Source of the DNA: Acidimicrobiia bacterium
Lineage (GTDB): Bacteria > Actinomycetota > Acidimicrobiia > Spongiisociales > SHLN01
Assembly: GCA_004283105.1 (NCBI GenBank)
Contig: SHLN01000140.1
Span: 1-6,890 of the forward strand
Reading direction: 5' to 3'
DNA: 6,890 nt
Position 1 is the stretch's first letter, and every line of letters starts with the position of its first letter. The notes under the pieces were generated by a model that worked only from the letters and a program-made list of their open reading frames with translations, had not been told where the DNA came from and did no database searches. Below are positions 1-4,808 of this stretch, one piece after another. The position numbers and the translations under genes were made by a program.

Positions 1-822
1 CTCCTGCGCGAAGATGACCGGCCCATTCGAGTCGAGCCGGATGACGATGGCGATGATCCCCGAAAGAAGAATCCAGAGCGGCGCCGTCAGCGTGACCAGA
101 ACGATGTCGATGGCGCGCTTCAAGCCCACGTAGACGCCGCGCGCCTCGAGCGGCTCGGTGAGCTCCCATCCCTCCATGAGGTGAACGATGGGCAGCCGGC
201 CGGTGTGCTCCTCGTACACACTCGTGAAGCCCCGCATCGAACGTCCTGCGAGGTGGAGCGAAGAGATGTACTGCGCCATCGTGTCGGAGAGCACGGCCCG
301 CAGGTCTACCGCCATGACGGTTCCTGGCGGGAACGGACGGGTGGGAGGTTCGGCCCGGGGATCGAGCGAGTCGACCAGATTTGCGTGCGGGGCCGATCGG
401 AGGTCTTCCACCAGTTCCTTCTCGTTGGAAATGGCGACGATGCTCTCGGCCCAGGGCCGCCGCCGCCGGTAGGCGCGGTGGACCAGCGCCAGGCCGAGCC
501 AGGCGACCGATGTGATCACAAAGAACGGGCGTGACCAGTACATCCGGGTCGAGACGACGGCCAGGGCGGTCAGGGACACCCCGATCGAAACGATCGAGAC
601 GGCCCGGCCGTATGACGGCCGCGGTGCCCCGAGACCCCAGGATCGAACGCTCACGTAGCTGCCGACGAGGGCTCCTCCGAGCATGGCCCCGAACAGCGGG
701 GCCACCTCGATGGGATCAACGCCCTGTCCAAAGTCGGGAACAAGGGCAAGGCCGACGAGCACGGCGACCGCCAGCGCGGCGATGTCGAGTACGGCAGTTG
801 AAGTCAGAAAGCGGCGGCCCAT
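1..822 (-). CDS. Sugar transferase (polyprenyl glycosylphosphotransferase), N-terminal part
   Basis: Reading the minus strand from the ATG at 822-820 gives 274 codons open to the window edge, so the C-terminal catalytic domain is missing. Residues about 9-28, 41-58, 74-91 and 99-115 are hydrophobic and look like four N-terminal membrane helices. A soluble middle part ends in YEEHTGRLPIVHLMEGWE (203-220), like the GR-(I/V/L)-P-x-x-x-L motif of WcaJ/CpsE-type enzymes. Then come KRAIDIV (235-241), a fifth hydrophobic segment (about 241-261) and LDSNGPVIFAQE (263-274), the usual entry to the bacterial sugar transferase domain. Members of this family move a sugar phosphate from a nucleotide sugar to undecaprenyl phosphate in the inner membrane, starting exopolysaccharide, capsule or O-antigen repeat synthesis. 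The sugar cannot be told from this part. The start has no strong Shine-Dalgarno; an in-frame stop at 852-850 leaves only a TTG at 846 as an alternative. It lies 116 bp downstream of pepA on the same strand, with a repeat between. Confidence 0.88.
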   Translation of the reverse strand, partial: MGRRFLTSTAVLDIAALAVAVLVGLALVPDFGQGVDPIEVAPLFGAMLGGALVGSYVSVRSWGLGAPRPSYGRAVSIVSIGVSLTALAVVSTRMYWSRPFFVITSVAWLGLALVHRAYRRRRPWAESIVAISNEKELVEDLRSAPHANLVDSLDPRAEPPTRPFPPGTVMAVDLRAVLSDTMAQYISSLHLAGRSMRGFTSVYEEHTGRLPIVHLMEGWELTEPLEARGVYVGLKRAIDIVLVTLTAPLWILLSGIIAIVIRLDSNGPVIFAQE

Positions 823-849
823 CCCCGTGGAGAGTAGTAGAAGCAAGGA

Positions 850-914
850 CTAGCAAACAGGAATCGAGCAGACTTCGACTTCGACTTCGACTTCGACTTC
901 GAGGTTCTTGCTAG
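850..914. repeat. Inverted repeat CTAGCAA / TTGCTAG around the hexamer array
   Basis: CTAGCAA at 850-856 and its exact reverse complement TTGCTAG at 908-914 enclose 51 bp that include the GACTTC array. The arms could form a stem with a long loop. There is no T-run on either side, so it is a poor intrinsic terminator for pepA. It may be the boundary of a small repeated element. Confidence 0.6.
871..900. repeat. Five perfect tandem copies of GACTTC
   Basis: The hexamer GACTTC is repeated exactly five times with no mismatch, followed by GAG, which starts another partial unit. On the minus strand it reads GAAGTC. The array is outside any gene I support: it lies after the pepA stop and before the sugar transferase start. 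Flanking 7-bp inverted repeats enclose it. Confidence 0.95.
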
Positions 915-915
915 G

Positions 916-936
916 GACGAGCGACGAGCAGCGAGC
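916..936. repeat. Short heptamer run just after the pepA stop
   Basis: GACGAGC occurs twice in tandem (916-922, 923-929) and a related AGCGAGC follows (930-936). The next three to seven bases run into the pepA stop codon at 941-939. This is a degenerate 7-bp periodicity like that in the two longer arrays elsewhere in the window, but with only three units. Confidence 0.55.
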
Positions 937-938
937 AG

Positions 939-2393
939 CTACTCCCCCGCTTGCTCTATCAGCTTCACCAGGGTTCGGACACCGAACCCTGATCCGCCTT
1001 TGACCTGGTAGTGCTCGTCGTCGGGCCAGCGGGCCGGTCCGGCGATGTCGAGGTGCGCCCACGGGACCTCACCGACGAATTCCTTGAGGAAGAGGGCGGC
1101 GTTGATGGACCCTCCGTACCGGGTCCCGGTGTTCTTGATGTCGGCGACGTCCGAATCGATGTTCTTGCGGTAGTAGCCGGGGAGCGGCATGTGCCACACC
1201 GCCTCGCCGGCATCCGACGCGGCGGCCTTCACCCGATCGATCGCTTCGTCGGTATTGCCCCACAGACCGGCGATCTTCTCTCCAAGGGCCACCGGGCACG
1301 CCCCCGTCAGGGTGGCGGCGTCAACGATGAGGTCGGGCTCCTCCTCGGCGACGAGCGACAGCGCATCGGCCAGCACGAGCCGCCCCTCGGCATCGGTGTT
1401 GAGGACCTCAACGGTGGTCCCGTTGCGGGGGGTGAGAACGTCGCCGGGACGCTGGGCTCCCCCGCCCGGCATGTTCTCTGTGACCGGTGTCACTCCCACC
1501 ACCCTGACCGGCACGTCGAGGGCCGCGATGGCCTGCATCGTCGCCAGCACCACGGCTGCGCCCGACATGTCGGTCTTCATCGTTTCCATTCCGGAGGGCG
1601 GCTTGAGGGAAAGGCCACCCGAGTCGAACACGATTCCTTTGCCGACGATGGCAATGAACCCTTTGGGATCGGCCGGCTCGTGCCGCAGAACGATCATGGC
1701 GGCCGGCTCATGTGAACCGGCGGCCACACCAATGAGCCCACCAAAGCGCTCGGCTTCGAACTGATCGGGCCCGTAAACGGTGACGTCGAGGTCGCCGGTG
1801 GTGGCAATCTGGCGGGCTACCTCGACCAGGGTGTTCGGGGACTTGGCGGCGGGCGGCTCGTTGATGAGATCGCGGGCGAGATTGACGGCATCTGCGATGA
1901 CCCGGGCCCGGTCTGCGAGCGGGGCGATCTCCGCTTCGTCGGCATCGATGAGAAGGATGCGCTCGAGCTTGGAGGGCTTCTTCTCGGTCCGGTATTTGTC
2001 GAACCGGTACTGCGAAAGCAGAAAGCCTTCCAGGGCGGCAAGCACACTGCCCGGCCCGTCGAGCTGATGAATAGTGGTCGCAACACTCTCATCGCGGGTG
2101 ATCAACTTGCCGGCTGCACCGGCCCCCTGGCGGATCTGCTCGGGATCGGGGTCGGTCCCGACGCCGACCAGGACGAGGCGCTTGAAGCTCAAGCGATCAC
2201 GGACCGGAAGCGAGGCCACGGATCCGGGCTTGCCCTGGAAATCGAGCTCGTCGAGATAGTCGGTGAGAAAGTCGCCTAGCTCGCCGGCCAACCACTCTCC
2301 GCCCGGGCCCCAATTCCTCTCGCCGAGCACGGGAACCACCAGAACGTCGGCGGTTGCACTTGCAAGGTCCGGTGCGGCTTGGATCTCGGTCAT
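939..2393 (-). CDS. pepA: Leucyl aminopeptidase, M17 family
   Basis: This 484-residue protein is a cytosolic, two-metal aminopeptidase that removes N-terminal residues, often leucine, from peptides; the family forms hexamers. The N-terminal macro-like domain covers about residues 1-160 and the catalytic domain about 165-480. All expected active-site residues are visible: K252 and D257 in GKGIVFDSGG, K264 in LSLKPP, D275 in MKTDMSGAA, and D334, E336 and R338 in NTDAEGR. MPGGGAQRPGDV (308-319) is also typical. I chose the ATG at 2393 because a near-perfect AAGGAGG lies four bases upstream and because this ATG overlaps the upstream adenosyltransferase stop as ATGA. A GTG ten codons further up (2423) is open but lacks this support. 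Length matches the family (about 480-500). It is the last gene of a three-gene unit. Some PepA proteins also bind DNA; nothing here tests that. Confidence 0.96.
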   Translation of the reverse strand: MTEIQAAPDLASATADVLVVPVLGERNWGPGGEWLAGELGDFLTDYLDELDFQGKPGSVASLPVRDRLSFKRLVLVGVGTDPDPEQIRQGAGAAGKLITRDESVATTIHQLDGPGSVLAALEGFLLSQYRFDKYRTEKKPSKLERILLIDADEAEIAPLADRARVIADAVNLARDLINEPPAAKSPNTLVEVARQIATTGDLDVTVYGPDQFEAERFGGLIGVAAGSHEPAAMIVLRHEPADPKGFIAIVGKGIVFDSGGLSLKPPSGMETMKTDMSGAAVVLATMQAIAALDVPVRVVGVTPVTENMPGGGAQRPGDVLTPRNGTTVEVLNTDAEGRLVLADALSLVAEEEPDLIVDAATLTGACPVALGEKIAGLWGNTDEAIDRVKAAASDAGEAVWHMPLPGYYRKNIDSDVADIKNTGTRYGGSINAALFLKEFVGEVPWAHLDIAGPARWPDDEHYQVKGGSGFGVRTLVKLIEQAGE

Positions 2394-2941
2394 GTGTCCT
2401 CCTTGGGACGGGTCGGCTGCCACGTTGCGGCGGTGGATCGGGCGAGGACGTAGAGCAGATCGGCAAGCCGGTTGAGATAGATGGGCACAACACTGCCGTC
2501 CAGTCCGCCGGCCCGGGCGTAGGAAATGACCCGGCGTTCGGCCCTCCGGACGGTGGCGCGGGCCACCTCGAGAGCCGCTTCCAGAGCGTTTTCCCCCGGG
2601 ACGACGAATTCCTGCGGGAGCGGGTGCTCCTCGACGACGGTGTCGATGACCCCTTCGAGTCGTTCGACCATGGCCGACGTCGTCAGGCTGACATTCGGAG
2701 TGAGTTTTTCCCGGTTGGCCGGATCGGTTGCCAGTTCGGCCCCCACCACGAACAGGTCCCGCTCGAGCGCGAGAATCTCGGCAGCCAGCTCACCCGTTGC
2801 GTCCGCCCGGGCCACACCGAGTGCCGAGACAGCCTCGTCCACCGCCCCGTAGGCCTCAGGCCCCGGGTCGTCCTTCCACACTCTTCCGCCGTAGAGGAGG
2901 CCGGTCTTCCCCTCGTCACCCGTCTTCGTATAGATCTTCAC
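2390..2941 (-). CDS. pduO: ATP:cob(I)alamin adenosyltransferase, PduO type
   Basis: The 183-residue product transfers the 5'-deoxyadenosyl group of ATP to reduced cob(I)alamin, making coenzyme B12 (adenosylcobalamin) in the cytosol. The N-terminus MKIYTKTGDEGKT with GGRVWKDD (18-25) is the ATP-binding signature of the PduO/MMAB family. EAYGAVDE (29-36), RRAER (132-136) and LNRLADLLYVLAR (156-168) are further family motifs at the cobalamin and ATP sites. Length is normal for a single-domain member. It starts with GTG at 2941, whose bases overlap the TGA of the upstream membrane protein gene (GTGA). A weak AGGA lies about ten bases upstream. Its own TGA overlaps the pepA ATG. No other cobalamin gene or B12-dependent enzyme is in the window, so it could serve salvage or an enzyme encoded elsewhere. 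The symbol follows the family; MMAB-like is an equal name. Confidence 0.94.
   Translation of the reverse strand: MKIYTKTGDEGKTGLLYGGRVWKDDPGPEAYGAVDEAVSALGVARADATGELAAEILALERDLFVVGAELATDPANREKLTPNVSLTTSAMVERLEGVIDTVVEEHPLPQEFVVPGENALEAALEVARATVRRAERRVISYARAGGLDGSVVPIYLNRLADLLYVLARSTAATWQPTRPKEDT
2398..2404 (-). promoter_or_regulatory. Strong Shine-Dalgarno for pepA
   Basis: The minus strand reads AAGGAGG, then ACAC, then ATG at 2393. It lies inside the last codons of the upstream adenosyltransferase gene. It decides the pepA start over the open GTG at 2423 and suggests pepA is translated strongly in its own right, as well as by coupling. Confidence 0.85.
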
Positions 2942-3693
2942 AAGAGGAAGATCCTAGACAGGCCGGCGTCGCCTCCCAGCAGGCTCGTGCCCTCGTCCAC
3001 GAGCGCACGCCCGGCCGCCGCCGCGCCGATAGCCGTGAGGATGGCCAGATAGGAGAGACCGGTGGCTGCCATGACTCCCGGATAGGACGGCTCGTTGAGG
3101 GCAAACCACACGGCAACGAGCAGTACAAACGTCGTGGCGGCCAGCACCACGAATGCCCAACCGATCACCTCTCCCCCGAATCCACCGGCGTCGAACATGA
3201 GAACGGCCACGTCCGCCCCGACCCCGGCCAGTCCGACCGCAGCCAACCGCTTCAGAGCCCACCGCGGCAGCGTTGGATCGATCAGGAACCAATGGCCGAG
3301 CAGCATCTCTCCGGTGGTACCCCCCAGCAGCAATGCCCCGGACAGCGTGCCGAGGACCCCGCCATCCGGCACCGACGCGGCGGCCAGAAACACGGCACCG
3401 ACGCCAAGCGCGAGGGCGAATGGTTGAGGGCGCCGGGCGAGAGCTAGTCCGATCAACGCCGCCGCCGTACCGACTCCGGCCGGCCAGCCGCCACCGACCG
3501 CCCAGCCGATGCCACCAAACAAGGCCGTCACCGCCGCCGACAACCACCCGAACCCGGGTCCGACGACCTTCCACCAGGCGACGAGCGCAGCCACCCCGGC
3601 CAATCCGGCCGCCCAGGTGGTGAGGAACAAGGCGGGACTGAGTTCGATGATGGGTTCCCGGTGAGACGAGCAGTGCGGGAGTATACGAGCCAT
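2938..3693 (-). CDS. Unrecognised polytopic membrane protein, about eight helices
   Basis: I do not recognise this family. From the ATG at 3693 it is 251 residues, rich in Ala, Gly, Leu and Val. Hydrophobic stretches at about 20-41, 47-67, 72-86, 91-107, 112-137, 149-166, 176-198 and 207-228 suggest some eight membrane helices. The part most likely to be conserved is GEMLLGHWFLIDP (128-140) followed by basic TLPRWALKR, at the end of a helix. The start is uncertain. The first 19 or so residues are polar and could be untranslated, the ATG has only a close GAGG upstream, and a TATACT on the same strand at 3685-3680 could be a -10 box lying inside this reading frame; if so, the TTG at 3630 is an alternative start. 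A GTG at 3765 lies inside the heptamer repeat and is unlikely. The TGA overlaps the adenosyltransferase GTG, so the two are probably co-translated. A role with cobalamin is possible but rests only on this linkage. Confidence 0.75.
   Translation of the reverse strand: MARILPHCSSHREPIIELSPALFLTTWAAGLAGVAALVAWWKVVGPGFGWLSAAVTALFGGIGWAVGGGWPAGVGTAAALIGLALARRPQPFALALGVGAVFLAAASVPDGGVLGTLSGALLLGGTTGEMLLGHWFLIDPTLPRWALKRLAAVGLAGVGADVAVLMFDAGGFGGEVIGWAFVVLAATTFVLLVAVWFALNEPSYPGVMAATGLSYLAILTAIGAAAAGRALVDEGTSLLGGDAGLSRIFLL
3680..3685 (-). promoter_or_regulatory. Possible -10 box TATACT
   Basis: The minus strand reads TATACT, close to the TATAAT consensus and unusual in such GC-rich DNA. No good -35 is seen 16-18 bases upstream. 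If it is used, transcription would start inside the reading frame assigned to the membrane protein, favouring a later start such as the TTG at 3630. Confidence 0.3.
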
Positions 3694-3808
3694 GGGCCTC
3701 GAGCCTTGAGCCGTGGGCCAGATCAGGCACAAGACCCAGCTCAACGCCCACAGCTCACAGCCCACCGCTCACAGCTCATAGCCCACAGCTCATAGCTAGG
3801 TTCCCCCT
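3694..3808. other. Divergent intergenic region with repeat array
   Basis: This 115-bp gap separates the minus-strand operon (membrane protein, adenosyltransferase, pepA) from the plus-strand SRPBCC gene and must hold or overlap both promoters. About half is a 7-bp tandem repeat. The rest (about 3697-3746) includes GAGCC and CCCAGCTCAACG stretches that look like decayed copies of similar sequence. No firm -35/-10 pair is visible for the plus-strand gene. Confidence 0.55.
3747..3795. repeat. Seven tandem 7-bp units, consensus CYCAYAG
   Basis: Seven adjacent heptamers fit C(C/T)CA(C/T)AG: the units alternate between CCCACAG, CTCACAG and CTCATAG forms, with one CCCACCG variant (3761-3767). The array is 49 bp long, ends 13 bases before the SRPBCC start codon and lies upstream of the divergent membrane protein gene. 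Half-decayed copies may extend it leftwards to about 3735. It does not encode a supported protein. Confidence 0.9.
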
Positions 3809-4246
3809 ATGCCCACCTTTGATTACGCATTCGAGGTCGACGCTCCCGTCGAAGCCGTGGCGGCGTTCCATGAGGACACGCGGGTGTTGCGGCGGTTGAC
3901 TCCTGCCTATGTCCGCATTCATCGGTTCGATCCGCTGGCGGACGGCGCCGTCGCCGAGTTCACCGTGTGGTTTGGTCCCATCCCTATTCGGTGGCGGGCG
4001 CTGCACCGCGATGTCGGCCCGAACGGATTCACGGACATTCAGGACGAGGGACCGCTGGAATCCTGGGCCCACACCCACCGGTTCACGGCAACCGATACGA
4101 GCACCACGCGGGTGACCGAGCACATCGAGTACGAGTATGCGTCGGGCTGGGACGGCGTGTTCGGCCGCCTGTTCTTCGGCCCAGCCGCCCTCAAGATCCT
4201 GTTCGCCTACCGCTCCTGGCGGACCAGGCGGGCCCTCAGCGGGTAA
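3809..4246 (+). CDS. SRPBCC-fold (START/polyketide cyclase-like) protein
   Basis: This is the only plus-strand gene. Its 145 residues fit the SRPBCC fold: an opening strand with DAPVEAVAAFHED (11-23), typical of the first strand and helix, then the strand VWFGPIPIRW (53-62), then GFTDIQDEGPLESWAHTHRF (73-92), then VTEHIEYEY (102-110) and a long amphipathic C-terminal helix (about 112-142). Such proteins bind hydrophobic ligands in a deep pocket between sheet and helix; the ligand here is unknown, and no catalytic residue can be named. It is most like the stand-alone cyclase/dehydrase-type members. No signal peptide or membrane helix is seen, so it is probably cytosolic. The ATG at 3809 has only a weak TAGG eight bases upstream. 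The TAA lies 11 bp inside the end of the oppositely oriented FKBP gene. Confidence 0.85.
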   Translation: MPTFDYAFEVDAPVEAVAAFHEDTRVLRRLTPAYVRIHRFDPLADGAVAEFTVWFGPIPIRWRALHRDVGPNGFTDIQDEGPLESWAHTHRFTATDTSTTRVTEHIEYEYASGWDGVFGRLFFGPAALKILFAYRSWRTRRALSG

Positions 4247-4808
4247 TCGACACCATCTCGATTTCGAACGTGAGCGTCTGTCCGGCCAACTGATGGTTGA
4301 GATCCAGGGTGACCACATCGCCCTCGACCGACACCACCGGCACCGGCGACCCGGTCGTCGGATCAACCAGCACGTCGCCGGCCGCCGTTCCCTCGGGGAC
4401 CTGGCTGATGTCGACCTGGAAGAGCATCTCGGGGTCGTACTCGCCGTAGGCGTTGGCCGGTTCGATCCGAACCGTCTTGGTCTCACCTTCGACCATGCCG
4501 CGCACGCCCTCATCGAAGCCGGCAATCATCTGGCCGGCACCGATCACGAAGTCGAGGGTGCTGCCACGAGGACGCGACTCGTCGAATACGGTCCCGTCGT
4601 CGAGCGTGCCGATGTAATGCACGGCTACCGAGTCGCCTTCCTGAGCCACGGCGTCGCCTCCTCCGGGATTCGGGACCGCGGTCGTGGTTGTTGCGGCAGC
4701 TGCCGCGGTCGTGGTTGTGGCGTCGGATGGACCGACATCGGCTGCCTGTTCTCCGCCACAGGCGGTGGCAACCACCGCGAGAGCGAGCAGAAAAACGAAC
4801 CGCTTCAT
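4236..4808 (-). CDS. SlyD-like FKBP prolyl isomerase, predicted lipoprotein
   Basis: The product (190 residues) is a peptidyl-prolyl cis-trans isomerase, probably lipid-anchored on the outer face of the membrane and helping secreted proteins fold. MKRFVFLLALAVVATAC gives a basic start, a hydrophobic core and a plausible lipobox with Cys17. Residues about 18-57 are a Thr/Ala-rich, low-complexity linker. The FKBP core starts at about 58: VHYIGTLDDGTVFDES (63-78), MIAGFDEGVRGM (94-105) and ANAYGEY (118-124). An inserted flap domain follows, and DLNHQLAGQTLTFEIEMV (169-186) closes the fold, as in SlyD and FkpB. Most SlyD proteins are cytosolic, so a secreted form is less usual. The His-rich metal-binding tail of E. 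coli SlyD is absent. I chose the ATG at 4808, which overlaps the tkt stop as ATGA and puts the signal peptide right at the N-terminus; an ATG three codons upstream (4817) is also open. There is no clear Shine-Dalgarno, which suits coupling to tkt. The gene's end overlaps the convergent SRPBCC gene. Confidence 0.92.
   Translation of the reverse strand: MKRFVFLLALAVVATACGGEQAADVGPSDATTTTAAAAATTTTAVPNPGGGDAVAQEGDSVAVHYIGTLDDGTVFDESRPRGSTLDFVIGAGQMIAGFDEGVRGMVEGETKTVRIEPANAYGEYDPEMLFQVDISQVPEGTAAGDVLVDPTTGSPVPVVSVEGDVVTLDLNHQLAGQTLTFEIEMVSITR
4676..4718. repeat. 16-bp direct repeat in the FKBP linker
   Basis: CCGCGGTCGTGGTTGT occurs at 4676-4691 and again at 4703-4718, a spacing of 27 bp, in frame. 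It encodes the two TTTTA blocks of the Thr/Ala linker. This suggests the linker grew by duplication or slippage of nine codons, which keeps the reading frame. Confidence 0.85.

Larger units (their letters stand above)
823..938. other. Intergenic gap between pepA and the sugar transferase gene
   Basis: This 116-bp gap holds a hexamer tandem repeat, a flanking inverted repeat and a short run of heptamers (each listed separately). I see no convincing promoter and no hairpin followed by a T-run, so it is unclear whether the sugar transferase gene is read from the pepA transcript. Confidence 0.6.

Noticed and set aside
850..914. CRISPR array or intrinsic terminator
   Set aside because: The 6-bp units have no spacers, so it is not CRISPR. 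The inverted arms have a 51-base loop and no T-run, so a terminator is not supported.
850..1062. A small minus-strand frame ending in a run of Glu-Val pairs
   Set aside because: The Glu-Val run is just the GACTTC array read through, and the rest is pepA in another frame.
1011..1715. Long plus-strand open frame opposite pepA
   Set aside because: It is a GC-driven shadow of pepA; its translation is rich in Gly, Arg, Asp and His with no family signature, while the minus strand encodes all M17 motifs.
2394..2423. A longer pepA from the GTG at 2423
   Set aside because: The ATG at 2393 has a near-perfect Shine-Dalgarno and an ATGA junction; the ten extra residues have no support.
2354..3447. Long plus-strand open frames opposite the adenosyltransferase and membrane protein genes
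   Set aside because: Their translations are Pro/Arg/Ser-rich and unlike any family, while the opposite strand gives a clear PduO protein and a regular helix pattern.
3747..3795. CRISPR-like repeat or replication origin iterons
   Set aside because: The units are only 7 bp and directly joined. No replication initiation gene, AT-rich stretch or DnaA box is nearby.
3776..4525. A 249-codon minus-strand frame across the SRPBCC gene and the end of the FKBP gene
   Set aside because: It overlaps two genes with clear folds, and its product is Arg/Pro-rich with no motif.
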